The notes beneath the pieces were generated by a model. It did no database searches. It was not told the DNA's origin and worked only from the letters and a program-made list of their open reading frames with translations. A stretch of 46,908 nucleotides of DNA from positions 1-46,908 of the forward strand of contig JBJXDT010000073.1 of assembly GCA_046153505.1 (NCBI GenBank), written 5' to 3'. The position numbers and the translations under genes were made by a program. Positions 34,485-42,525 of this stretch are shown here, one piece after another. How positions within the stretch are numbered: the first letter of the stretch is position 1; each line of letters starts with the position of its first letter. This stretch comes from JBJXDT01 sp046153505 (GTDB taxonomy: Bacteria > Pseudomonadota > Gammaproteobacteria > Burkholderiales > Methylophilaceae).

Positions 34485-35661
34485 AGTGTATTTAGTTATA
34501 GTTGTTTTTTTATGCTTATCACCTGCATTTGCTGATGAAAGACCGCCGCTCTCCATTTGGTTGAAGGATCTAAAGCAAGAAGCTTTGCAACAGGATATTT
34601 CACCTAAAACCATAGCAAAGACTTTTAAAAATGCCAAGTTTCTACCACGCGTTATAGCGTTAGATAGAGCGCAGCCAGAATTTATCTCACCTTTTTTAAC
34701 GTATTTGGATAGCCGAGTCACTGCCAATAATGTTGCGTTGGGCCGTGAAAAACTGCAAGAAAATGATGCGCTTTTGACGCGAGTGGAGGCTCAATATGGC
34801 GTACCCAAACAAGTCTTGGTAGCGTTTTGGGGCATGGAAACACATTACGGTAACAATCAAGGCGATTTTGGTTTGCCATCTGCCTTGATGACGCTTGCTT
34901 ACGAAGGGCGTCGAGCGGATTTTTTTCGCGCACAGTTGTTTGATGCAATGCGTGCTGTAGATGCAGGATACAGCACCGTTGCGGGTTTGCGTGGTTCTTG
35001 GGCGGGAGCGATGGGACATATGCAATTTATGCCATCTACGCTGATGCAACACGGTGTTGATGCCGATGGAGATGGGCATATTAGCATTACAAAATCGCTG
35101 CCTGATGCCTTTGCCTCAGCTGCTAATTATTTATCGAGCATTGGTTGGCGTAAAGACGAGCCAGTGGCACTTGAAGTAAAGTTACCAGACAATTTTGATT
35201 ATAGTCAGGCCCAGCTATTAAACCGCAAAAATAGTGCAGATTGGCGTGAATTAGGCGTTTTGCTAGTTGACGGTAAGCCACTACCCGATATAGAAAACAC
35301 TGCAATTGTGCTTCCACAAGGCTGGCATGGACCTGTGTTTTTAGTTGCAAGCAACTTTGATGTCGTTATGGATTGGAATCGCTCAGTTAACTATGCGCTT
35401 TCTGTCAGTCATTTGGCGACGCAACTATCGGCTGATCAACCTATTTTGGGGGGAGCTGATACAGAAAAGGCTGGCATGACTTTTGAACAAATGTGGAGTT
35501 TGCAAGAAAAGTTAAATGAATTGGGCTTTGATTGTGGTGCCCCAGACGGTTTTCCAGGCGTTAAAACACAAGCGGCAATTCGTCAGTATCAGGCCAAACA
35601 AAATTTACCACAAGATGGTTACGCTGGTCCTGCCCTGTATCAGAGATTGTTTCTGCCCTAA
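34477..35661 (+). CDS. mltB: Lytic murein transglycosylase, MltB type
   Basis: It cleaves peptidoglycan glycan strands to 1,6-anhydro-muropeptides in the periplasm. The 394-residue protein has a Sec signal peptide (1-19, ending in AFA) without a lipobox cysteine, so it is soluble and not a lipoprotein like E. coli MltB. The SLT domain carries the catalytic Glu121 in FWGMETHYGNNQGDFG, with GSWAGAMGHMQFMPSTL and DADGDGHISI. A C-terminal peptidoglycan-binding domain follows (about 325-394: LQEKLNELGFDCGAPDGFPG). It could be given another slt-family name; the symbol denotes type only. It overlaps the preceding gene. Confidence 0.9.
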   Translation: MFKVYLVIVVFLCLSPAFADERPPLSIWLKDLKQEALQQDISPKTIAKTFKNAKFLPRVIALDRAQPEFISPFLTYLDSRVTANNVALGREKLQENDALLTRVEAQYGVPKQVLVAFWGMETHYGNNQGDFGLPSALMTLAYEGRRADFFRAQLFDAMRAVDAGYSTVAGLRGSWAGAMGHMQFMPSTLMQHGVDADGDGHISITKSLPDAFASAANYLSSIGWRKDEPVALEVKLPDNFDYSQAQLLNRKNSADWRELGVLLVDGKPLPDIENTAIVLPQGWHGPVFLVASNFDVVMDWNRSVNYALSVSHLATQLSADQPILGGADTEKAGMTFEQMWSLQEKLNELGFDCGAPDGFPGVKTQAAIRQYQAKQNLPQDGYAGPALYQRLFLP

Positions 35662-35667
35662 GCTGGT

Positions 35668-35696
35668 TTGCGCCTAAGCCCGCAATAGGCTAAAAT
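35668..35696 (+). promoter_or_regulatory. Promoter of tRNA-Val
   Basis: TTGCGC (35668-35673) and TAAAAT (35691-35696) are 17 bases apart, and the tRNA begins 17 bases after the -10 box. Confidence 0.65.
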
Positions 35697-35712
35697 TGCG
35701 CCTCACGTAAAT

Positions 35713-35789
35713 AGGCGGTTAGCTCAGTTGGTTAGAGCGCTTGGTCGACATCCAAGAGGTCACCAGTTCGAATCTGGTACTGCCTACCA
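35713..35789 (+). tRNA. tRNA-Val(GAC)
   Basis: The 77-nt tRNA folds with acceptor AGGCGGT/ACTGCCT, T-arm ACCAG-TTCGAAT-CTGGT, anticodon stem CTTGG/CCAAG and encoded CCA, with A73 as expected for Val. The anticodon loop reads TCGACAT, giving anticodon GAC but C at position 33, where nearly all tRNAs have T. Confidence 0.9.
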
Positions 35790-35826
35790 TGTTGAAGTCC
35801 CCAGACTAGTCCTAAACTTATCGCCT

Positions 35827-35835
35827 TGTCATAAT
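35827..35835 (+). promoter_or_regulatory. Possible extended -10 promoter for the protease-exosortase operon
   Basis: TGTCATAAT has the TG of an extended -10 and five of six consensus bases. It lies 32 bases before the TTG start. No -35 is clear. Confidence 0.3.
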
Positions 35836-35866
35836 CTTTTGCTACTCTAAATCAATAAATAATTCG

Positions 35867-38038
35867 TTGATTTGGCATCTAAAAGTGGACTGGTTTTTAA
35901 GAAAAATATCGATAGCTATACTCCTCAATGTAGCCTTTACGACGCCTGCTTTTGCTGCAACTGCCCCAGCAGAGGCTATTGCACAATTAAGGGTAGGTAA
36001 GGCTGTCAATTTAATTGTCGAGTATGATGACAGCACGATTGAGCAAACAGCGCGCAATCTGCGTAAATCTAGCAAAAATTATGAAGATGACGACGCGATA
36101 CTTCGTTATAAATTTAATCAGTACCAAACCCTTAAAAGCCGCATTGATGGTGTTGCTATGCATCCAGACATTCAATCTATTAGGAACTATAGCCATCTTC
36201 CAATGAATTTTAAGCATTTTAGTTCAGTTGCGGGCTTAAACAAATTATTGGCGCAAACTGGCATAAAAGCCGTCTATTTGGATAAAAAATACTATCCAGT
36301 ACTAGCGCAAAGCTTGCCTTTAATTAATCAACCTATGGTGGCAAGCGCTGGTGAGCAAGGTAATGGGACTACCGTTGCTGTGATTGACGATACAATAGAT
36401 TTTACAAATGCTGCATTTGGCAGTTGCACTGCAGCAAACACCCCTGCAAATTCTTGTCGTGTTGTAGTAGCAAATAATTTTGCTACGTCACCTGCCCCCG
36501 GCAATGGGCATGGTACGAATGTAGCCGGCATTGTGTTAGGTGTAGCGCCACTCACAAAAATTGCAGCCCTCAATGTCTTTGATACTGCTGGCGGCGCATT
36601 TACTAGTGACATTATTTCTGCGATTAATTGGGCTATAACTAACAAAGCGACTTACAACATTGTTGCCATCAATATGAGTTTAGGGGATAACTCGAATAAT
36701 ACTAGCACGTGCCCTTTTGATGCAACAAATACGCCCATAAACAATGCAAGAAATGCAGGTATTAGTGTTGTTGTGGCATCAGGTAATTCAGCGTTAAGTG
36801 GTGGCTTGGCCAGCCCAGCTTGCGTGCCTAATGTCATTTCTGTGGGTGCTGTATACGATTCAAATATTGGCGCTGTGACTTGGGGGACTGTGCCTAACTG
36901 TACCGATAACATTACGCAAGCGGATAAAGTGGCCTGTTTTTCAAACAGCGCAAATTATTTAACTATTCTAGCACCAGGTGCCTATATTACAGCTGCTGGA
37001 ATTACTGAAGCAGGCACTTCGCAAGCCGCACCACATGTGGCAGGCGCGGTAGCTGTCTTAAAATCAACGTTCCCAGCAGAAACTATTACACAAACGCTTA
37101 ATCGTCTAACCAGTTCTGGGGTGGCAGTGACTGATACGCGTAACAATATCACCAAACCAAGACTGAATTTAGCGGCTGCTGCAGCGCCTGCAAATGATAA
37201 CTTTACTAATCGCATTTCTATTTCTGGTAACTCTGGCACTAAAACTGGCCTTACACAATTGGCGACCAAAGAGGCAGGAGAGCCCAGTCATGCTGGTAAT
37301 GCTGGTGGGCAATCCGTATGGTGGACATGGACTGCGTCTGCCGCTGGTCAGCTAAGTTTAGATACACACGGCAGCAACTTCGATACCTTGCTTGGTGTTT
37401 ATACTGGCACTGGCGTGAATGTGCTTTCACAAGTAGCCGCAAATGACAACGATGGCGCGGCTAATAACAACAGTGGCTTATTTCTGCAAACTGTCGCAAA
37501 TCGAACGTATCAAATTGCAGTGGATGGCGCGAATGGTGCGGCAGGTAATGTAGCGCTTAATTGGAGCCTAAATACCACAGCTAAAGCTAATTTAGGCGTC
37601 ACAATTAGTGGGTCAAATAGCGTGCTCACAGGTGGTACCTACACATACACTATCATCGTTAGTAACGCGGGCCCGCAAGTTGCAACTAATGTTGTCGCTA
37701 GTGCCACATTGCCCGCTGGGGCAAGTTTTTCTGGAAGCGCCAGCGGCTGTTCAGCAAGTGGCGTTACAATAACTTGCAATATTGGAAGCATTGCCAATGG
37801 CGGTACTGGTAGCGCGAGCTTTCAAGTGCTTTGGAGTAGCATTGCAGCCAATGCAAGCATCGCGACTTCGGTAAATTCAGATGTGCCAGATAGTGTGGCA
37901 ACCAACAATAACAGCACTATTGCTATTTCTCAAGGTGTTAACACAACACAAAATACGGATGTTCCTTTACCACCATGGGCGCTAGTTTTAACGGCTTTAA
38001 GCTTGTTAGGTTTTAGCCTAAAATCAAGGTTTTATTAA
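35867..38038 (+). CDS. Secreted subtilisin-like serine protease (S8) with VPLPxW sorting tail
   Basis: The 723-residue protein has a signal peptide (to about 30, ending in AFA) and a propeptide-like region (about 40-150). The S8 domain (about 165-440) has an intact triad: Asp174 in VIDDT, His215 in NGHGTNVAG and Ser385 in GTSQAAPHVAGA, with Asn307 in ASGN. Next is a beta domain with ESP-like pattern GEPSHAGNAGGQSVWWTWTA (about 442-568), then a DUF11-like domain (about 574-690). The tail DVPLPPWALVLTALSLLGF plus a basic end resembles IPTL-CTERM. TTG at 35867 or GTG at 35885 may be the start; neither has a clear ribosome binding site. It is followed 13 bases later by an exosortase gene, so it is the likely client. 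Confidence 0.88.
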   Translation: MIWHLKVDWFLRKISIAILLNVAFTTPAFAATAPAEAIAQLRVGKAVNLIVEYDDSTIEQTARNLRKSSKNYEDDDAILRYKFNQYQTLKSRIDGVAMHPDIQSIRNYSHLPMNFKHFSSVAGLNKLLAQTGIKAVYLDKKYYPVLAQSLPLINQPMVASAGEQGNGTTVAVIDDTIDFTNAAFGSCTAANTPANSCRVVVANNFATSPAPGNGHGTNVAGIVLGVAPLTKIAALNVFDTAGGAFTSDIISAINWAITNKATYNIVAINMSLGDNSNNTSTCPFDATNTPINNARNAGISVVVASGNSALSGGLASPACVPNVISVGAVYDSNIGAVTWGTVPNCTDNITQADKVACFSNSANYLTILAPGAYITAAGITEAGTSQAAPHVAGAVAVLKSTFPAETITQTLNRLTSSGVAVTDTRNNITKPRLNLAAAAAPANDNFTNRISISGNSGTKTGLTQLATKEAGEPSHAGNAGGQSVWWTWTASAAGQLSLDTHGSNFDTLLGVYTGTGVNVLSQVAANDNDGAANNNSGLFLQTVANRTYQIAVDGANGAAGNVALNWSLNTTAKANLGVTISGSNSVLTGGTYTYTIIVSNAGPQVATNVVASATLPAGASFSGSASGCSASGVTITCNIGSIANGGTGSASFQVLWSSIAANASIATSVNSDVPDSVATNNNSTIAISQGVNTTQNTDVPLPPWALVLTALSLLGFSLKSRFY

Positions 38039-38051
38039 CGCACATAACGCT

Positions 38052-38582
38052 GTGGCAGAAAAACTAAAGGCAAATTCCATTTTACTGCTAAAACAAATTC
38101 TCATGTTTTTAGCAGTATTTTTATTGTTGCAACTTGCATGGTCCTTACTTCGCGCCTCGCCATTTGGCCTTTGGCTTGTGGAAGGCGCAACCGTGCCAAC
38201 TTGCGTATGGCTCATCAACCTATTCACCCCACAAATCGCAGCTAGTGCGCAGGGTACGCATATATTGGCTAATGGTGGTGGCATTAACGTGGTGAATGGT
38301 TGCGAAGGCATTGAAGTGATGTTGATGTTGATTGCTGCGATGTGTAATGCGTCTATCGCTTGGCGTTTTAGATTCGCTGGCGTGTTCGTAGGCGTAGTTT
38401 ATATTTTTGTGGTCAATCAAATCAGACTAGTCGGCATGTTTTATGCTGTTCGCGAGGATAAACAACTTTTTGAAACCGTACATGGCTTAGTCGGACCAAT
38501 TTTACTGGTAGCGCTTACAGGTCTATTTTTTGCCTACTGGTTATCCGCGTTTTCAAAAACTGCCAAACAGGCAAACAACTAA
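38052..38582 (+). CDS. xrtH: Exosortase H-like (XrtH) membrane transpeptidase
   Basis: Exosortases are polytopic inner-membrane cysteine proteases that cleave C-terminal sorting signals. The 176-residue protein has several transmembrane helices and the catalytic residues of the exosortase/archaeosortase family: Cys84 in VVNGCEGIEVM, Arg125 in NQIRLVGMFY and His144 in VHGLVGP. The small size without an extra domain, and the IPTL-type tail on the adjacent protease, point to XrtH rather than EpsH-type XrtA/B. The start is GTG, 13 bases after the protease stop, and its stop overlaps the next gene as TAATG. The subtype rests on pattern and context, not on a search. Confidence 0.82.
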   Translation: MAEKLKANSILLLKQILMFLAVFLLLQLAWSLLRASPFGLWLVEGATVPTCVWLINLFTPQIAASAQGTHILANGGGINVVNGCEGIEVMLMLIAAMCNASIAWRFRFAGVFVGVVYIFVVNQIRLVGMFYAVREDKQLFETVHGLVGPILLVALTGLFFAYWLSAFSKTAKQANN

Positions 38583-39169
38583 TGCTACAAAAAATTGCTT
38601 TTAAGTTTTTGCTTGCATGTATTGTGATTGCTGCATTTTTACACAGCTTTGGTGAGCCGCTATTGCAGCTCCTTTTGCCTCTATTTAAGTGGCAAATTCA
38701 AGCCATGGACGACCAATACAAACTATTAAGCTTAAGCATTAAAAGTTTAGGCACAGATCGCGTATTTTCTATGCAAGTGATTTTAGCTAAGCCCCTAATA
38801 CTTGGTGGACAATTTATCTTACCTGACCCTAGGGGTGTTGCAACTGCTAGTAGCATCATTGCGCATGTGTGGCAAATGTTGGTGATTTTTTTAGCAGTTT
38901 TAGTCGCTTTACCAGTTAAGCAATTCACAGAATATTTTCGCAGGATTGCATTTGCGCTACCAGTATTAATTGTTGTTCTGATGTTGGATATTCCATTTTC
39001 GCTATTAGCCACTCTTAAGGCGCTTATTTTAGAACAACTCAAAGTAGATGGCTTTTCAGCATTGTTATTTTGGAACGACATCCTAGAAGGTGGTGGGCGC
39101 TTGGTGCTTGGCTTGGTGGGGGGGTTGGTAAGTGATTGGCTTGCAAACTCTCTCAAAATTAATAATTAA
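38582..39169 (+). CDS. Exosortase H-associated membrane protein
   Basis: The 195-residue protein has an N-terminal transmembrane helix (about 7-26), a short outside segment, and about three further helices (about 95-118, 128-150, 175-190). No catalytic motif is visible. Its start overlaps the exosortase stop (TAATG), which implies coupled translation and a joint function. Genes of this size and topology are known next to xrtH as exosortase H-associated membrane proteins; I assign it on that basis. What it does for sorting is unknown. The operon ends here. Confidence 0.7.
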   Translation: MLQKIAFKFLLACIVIAAFLHSFGEPLLQLLLPLFKWQIQAMDDQYKLLSLSIKSLGTDRVFSMQVILAKPLILGGQFILPDPRGVATASSIIAHVWQMLVIFLAVLVALPVKQFTEYFRRIAFALPVLIVVLMLDIPFSLLATLKALILEQLKVDGFSALLFWNDILEGGGRLVLGLVGGLVSDWLANSLKINN

Positions 39170-39180
39170 CACTCTATAAA

Positions 39181-39210
39181 TTGCAGTGTTTAAGCGTCGT
39201 GTGAGATAAT
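39181..39210 (+). promoter_or_regulatory. Probable thrS promoter
   Basis: TTGCAG (39181) and GATAAT (39205-39210) are 18 bases apart. The predicted transcript leader is about 60 bases long before the thrS ATG at 39277. Confidence 0.45.
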
Positions 39211-39235
39211 CAAGCTATTGTTGAAAGTTGTTCAT

Positions 39236-39258
39236 TAGGCCGCTTGCGGCTTTTGTTA
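39236..39258 (+). terminator. Small terminator-like hairpin in the thrS leader
   Basis: GCCG (39239-39242) and CGGC (39247-39250) pair around a CTTG tetraloop and are followed by TTTTGTTATTTTG. The stem is short. It lies between the putative promoter and the thrS ribosome binding site, so it could be an attenuator or the weak end of the preceding operon. Confidence 0.35.
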
Positions 39259-39276
39259 TTTTGTAAAGAGAAACAC

Positions 39277-41184
39277 ATGCCCATAATCACATTGCCAGAT
39301 GGTTCGCAACGCTCATTTGAAACGCCTGTTAGCGTGGCGGATGTGGCTATGAACATTGGGTCTGGCTTGGCTAAAGCAGCACTAGCAGGCAAAGTAGGCG
39401 GCAAGATTGTTGATACAAGCTATGTGATTGAAACAGATAGTGACTTGGCGATTATTACCGATAAAAATGCTGAAGGTTTAGACATTATTCGGCACTCTAC
39501 CGCACATTTGTTGGCATATGCTGTAAAAGAACTGTTTCCAGACGCTCAAGTGACCATAGGGCCGGTGATTGACAATGGCTTTTACTATGATTTCAGTTAT
39601 AAGCGAGCTTTTACACCTGAAGATTTAGTCGCGATTGAAAAGAAAATGGCGGAGCTCGCCAAAAAAGACGAGCAGGTAACCCGCAAAGTCATGCCGCGCG
39701 ATGAGGCTGTTGCTTATTTCAAAAGCATAAACGAAATTTACAAAGCAGAGATTATAGCCAGCATCCCTGCGGGAGAAGACGTCTCACTTTATACTGAAGG
39801 TAACTTTACTGATTTATGCCGTGGCCCCCATGTCCCCAATACTGGTAAATTAAAAGCGTTTAAGCTAATGAAGCTTGCAGGCGCATACTGGCGCGGTGAT
39901 AGTAATAACGAGATGCTACAACGTGTTTACGGTACAGCATGGCGCAATAAAGAAGAGCTGGATGCGTACTTGTTTCAGCTGGAGGAAGCTGAAAAGCGTG
40001 ACCATCGCAAATTGGGCAAGCAATTAGATTACTTCCACATGCAAGAAGATGCGCCAGGTATGGTGTTCTGGCATCCACGTGGTTGGGCGATTTGGCAAGA
40101 GGTCGAACAGTATATGCGTCAGATGTTTCGCGACTTTGGTTACCAAGAAGTGCGCACACCAACAGTAATGGACAAATCGCTTTGGGAAAAATCAGGGCAC
40201 TGGCAAAACTATCGTGACAATATGTTTGTGACTAAGTCGGAAAATCGTGATTACGCGGTGAAGCCGATGAACTGTCCTGGGCATGTTCAAATTTTTAATA
40301 GCAGTTTACATAGCTATCGTGATTTGCCCTTGCGCCTTGCTGAGTTCGGTTCATGCCACCGTAACGAGCCATCTGGATCGTTACACGGTTTGATGCGAGT
40401 GCGTGGATTTACCCAAGATGATGCGCATATTTTTTGCACCGAAGAGCAAGTAGAAGCAGAAGTCGCAGACTTTATTAAAATGCTTTACAAAGCTTATAAA
40501 GATTTTGGCTTTACTGATGTGCTCGTTAAGCTATCCACAAGGCCAGAAAAGCGAATTGGGACCGATGCAGACTGGGATAGAGCAGAAACATCATTGGCAA
40601 ATGCGCTTAAGCTTAATAACCTTGAGTTTGAATATCAGCCTGGTGAGGGCGCTTTTTACGGCCCTAAAATTGAGTTTACACTTAAAGACTCCCTTGGTCG
40701 TCTGTGGCAATGCGGAACAATTCAACTTGATCCTAATCTACCAGAGCGACTAGGTGCCGAATATGTTGCCGAAGATAATTCTCGCAAGCGACCAATCATG
40801 TTGCATCGGGCTATCGTGGGCTCGATGGAGCGTTTTATCGGGATTCTCATTGAAAACTTTGCTGGCGCAATGCCAGTTTGGTTAGCGCCAGTGCAGGCAG
40901 TGGTACTTAATATTTCCGATGCGCAATCGGCATACGTGCTACAAGTGGTTGAAAATTTAAAGAAAAATGGCATTAGATGCGATTTTGACTTGAGAAATGA
41001 GAAGATTACCTATAAAATACGCGAACATAGCTTGCAGAAGATGCCTTACTTGCTTGTGGCAGGTGAGCGTGAAATGCAAAGCGGTAATGTGGCCGTGCGA
41101 ACCAGAAAAGGCGAAGATTTAGGTTCTATGCCCTTGGCAGCGTTTATTGAACGCGTCAAAGAGGATGTAGCAGCTAAAGCCTAA
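39277..41184 (+). CDS. thrS: Threonyl-tRNA synthetase
   Basis: It charges tRNA-Thr and edits mischarged serine. ATG at 39277 is the start because an AAAGAGAAA ribosome binding sequence precedes it and the protein then begins MPIITLPDGSQ, as in the family; this gives 635 residues. Domains in order are TGS (1-61), the editing domain with HSTAHLLAYAV and the zinc-type CRGPH site, and the class II catalytic core with MNCPGHVQIF, RNEPSGSLHGLMRVRGFTQDDAH and the motif 3 region HRAIVGSMERFIGIL. The anticodon-binding domain occupies the last 100 residues. It leads the thrS-infC-rpmI-rplT cluster. Confidence 0.98.
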   Translation: MPIITLPDGSQRSFETPVSVADVAMNIGSGLAKAALAGKVGGKIVDTSYVIETDSDLAIITDKNAEGLDIIRHSTAHLLAYAVKELFPDAQVTIGPVIDNGFYYDFSYKRAFTPEDLVAIEKKMAELAKKDEQVTRKVMPRDEAVAYFKSINEIYKAEIIASIPAGEDVSLYTEGNFTDLCRGPHVPNTGKLKAFKLMKLAGAYWRGDSNNEMLQRVYGTAWRNKEELDAYLFQLEEAEKRDHRKLGKQLDYFHMQEDAPGMVFWHPRGWAIWQEVEQYMRQMFRDFGYQEVRTPTVMDKSLWEKSGHWQNYRDNMFVTKSENRDYAVKPMNCPGHVQIFNSSLHSYRDLPLRLAEFGSCHRNEPSGSLHGLMRVRGFTQDDAHIFCTEEQVEAEVADFIKMLYKAYKDFGFTDVLVKLSTRPEKRIGTDADWDRAETSLANALKLNNLEFEYQPGEGAFYGPKIEFTLKDSLGRLWQCGTIQLDPNLPERLGAEYVAEDNSRKRPIMLHRAIVGSMERFIGILIENFAGAMPVWLAPVQAVVLNISDAQSAYVLQVVENLKKNGIRCDFDLRNEKITYKIREHSLQKMPYLLVAGEREMQSGNVAVRTRKGEDLGSMPLAAFIERVKEDVAAKA

Positions 41185-41218
41185 TTGGTGATAGCGCGGC
41201 TGTTTTATTTAATAGATT

Positions 41219-41232
41219 AGGGGATAAAGATA
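41219..41232 (+). promoter_or_regulatory. Ribosome binding site and AUA start of infC
   Basis: AGGGG (41219-41223) lies six bases before ATA (41230-41232). An in-frame TAG at 41218 excludes any start further upstream, and no ATG, GTG or TTG occurs in frame before GTG at 41281. Confidence 0.7.
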
Positions 41233-41805
41233 GCTCAAGATAAAGATACACGCATTAACGGCGACATTACAGCACCGCAGGTGCGTTTGGTTGGGGTTGA
41301 TGGGGAACCGCTTGGCATTGTGAGTTTGAAAGAAGCCTTTGCCAAAGCTGAAGAAGTGGATATTGATCTTGTAGAAATCGCTCCAAATGCAGAGCCGCCC
41401 GTTTGTCGGCTCATGGATTATGGTAAGTTTAAATACGCTGAAAGCAAGCGTATGCATGAGCAAAAGCTCAAGCAAAAGCAGGTGCAGATTAAAGAAATTA
41501 AGTTTCGCCCAGGTACTGACGATGGTGATTACAACATTAAAGTTCGCAACATCATCCGTTTTTTGGGTGAAGGAGATAAAGCGAAAATCACGCTACGTTT
41601 TAGAGGTCGTGAGATTACGCACCAAGAATTTGGTTTGGCGCTCTTAAAGCGTGTAGAAGCTGACTTAGTTGACCATGCGATTGTAGAGCAGTTTCCAAAA
41701 ATGGAAGGCCGACAAATGGTAATGGTGTTAGCGCCAGCGAAGAAAGTGCCAGCTAAAAAAGCGGAAAAGCCTGTAACAGATAAGGCAGTAGAAAAAACAG
41801 AATAA
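41230..41805 (+). CDS. infC: Translation initiation factor IF-3
   Basis: IF-3 binds the 30S subunit and rejects non-canonical start codons. The conserved N-terminus RINGDITAPQVRLVGVDGE lies upstream of the first ordinary start (GTG 41281), so the real start must be earlier. ATA at 41230 has a well-placed AGGGG and gives 191 residues. Atypical infC start codons (AUU in E. coli) underlie IF-3 autoregulation. The body has the family blocks DLVEIAPNAEPPVCRLMDYGKFKY, KEIKFRPGTDDGDY and KITLRFRGREITHQEFG. The last 20 residues are a Lys/Ala-rich extension (KKVPAKKAEKPVTDKAVEKT). Confidence 0.96.
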   Translation: MAQDKDTRINGDITAPQVRLVGVDGEPLGIVSLKEAFAKAEEVDIDLVEIAPNAEPPVCRLMDYGKFKYAESKRMHEQKLKQKQVQIKEIKFRPGTDDGDYNIKVRNIIRFLGEGDKAKITLRFRGREITHQEFGLALLKRVEADLVDHAIVEQFPKMEGRQMVMVLAPAKKVPAKKAEKPVTDKAVEKTE

Positions 41806-41883
41806 AAGTAAAGATTTACCCTGAGTGATAAGGCTAATAGGCATGCCGAAGCACTCTTTAACTAGTCTCTAAAGGAGAAAAAA

Positions 41884-42081
41884 ATGCCAAAAATGAAAAC
41901 AAAGAGCAGCGCCAAAAAGCGCTTTAAGTTCTTGGGAAATGGTAAAGTGAAACGTACGCACTCACATTTGCGCCATATTCTGACCAAAAAAACCACCAAG
42001 CAAAAACGTAAATTACGTGGTACAGCGATTATATCTGCTACCGATGTTAAACGCGTTCGCGCAATGATGCCAACACGCTAA
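41884..42081 (+). CDS. rpmI: 50S ribosomal protein L35
   Basis: The 65-residue basic protein begins MPKMKTKSSAKKRFKFLGNG and has HSHLRHILTKKTTKQKRKLR, the L35 signature. AAAGGAG precedes the ATG. The 78-base gap after infC could hold the translational operator that L20 binds in other bacteria; I cannot assign a structure to it. Confidence 0.98.
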   Translation: MPKMKTKSSAKKRFKFLGNGKVKRTHSHLRHILTKKTTKQKRKLRGTAIISATDVKRVRAMMPTR

Positions 42082-42091
42082 GGAGACTGAC

Positions 42092-42451
42092 ATGCCTAGA
42101 GTAAAACGTGGCGTCATCGCCCGCGCAAGACATAAAAAAGTATTAAACGCCGCTAAAGGTTATCGCGGTCGTCGTAAAAACGTTTACCGTATAGCTAAGC
42201 AAGCGGTAATGAAAGCAGGTCAATATGCTTACCGTGACCGTCGTCAGAAAAAACGTCAATTCCGCACATTGTGGATTGCACGTATCAACGCTGGCGCGCG
42301 AGAGTGTGGCTTAACTTATAGCCGCTTTATGAATGGCTTGAAAAAAGCTGCGGTTGAAGTGGATCGTAAAGTACTCGCTGATTTAGCGGTATTTGATAAA
42401 GTAGCGTTTGCGAAGTTTGTTGAAATCGCAAAAACTGGTTTAGCCGCTTAA
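42092..42451 (+). CDS. rplT: 50S ribosomal protein L20
   Basis: The 119-residue basic protein assembles early on 23S rRNA. It begins PRVKRGVIARARHKKVLNAA and has the long helix KGYRGRRKNVYRIAKQAVMK and RDRRQKKRQFRTLWIARINA. AAGGAGA precedes the ATG, ten bases after rpmI. A strong terminator follows. Confidence 0.98.
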   Translation: MPRVKRGVIARARHKKVLNAAKGYRGRRKNVYRIAKQAVMKAGQYAYRDRRQKKRQFRTLWIARINAGARECGLTYSRFMNGLKKAAVEVDRKVLADLAVFDKVAFAKFVEIAKTGLAA

Positions 42452-42463
42452 GTGACCAAAAAT

Positions 42464-42490
42464 AAAAAAGAGGCTGCGGCCTCTTTTTTT
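42464..42490 (+). terminator. Rho-independent terminator of the thrS-rplT operon
   Basis: AAAAAAGAGGC (42464-42474) pairs with GCCTCTTTTTT (42479-42489) around a four-base loop and continues into a T-run. It begins 13 bases after the rplT stop. Confidence 0.93.
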
Positions 42491-42513
42491 GTTTCTCAAT
42501 CAATTGTTTAAGT

Positions 42514-42519
42514 TAAAAT
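42514..42519 (+). promoter_or_regulatory. -10-like box directly before pheS
   Basis: TAAAAT ends six bases before the pheS ATG at 42526. The strong terminator just upstream means that pheS needs its own promoter. No ribosome binding site is visible. Confidence 0.4.
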
Positions 42520-42525
42520 AAGCCA

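Noticed and set aside
39244..39276. Upstream extension of thrS
   Set aside because: ATG at 39277 has a ribosome binding site and the family N-terminus; the extension covers the leader hairpin.
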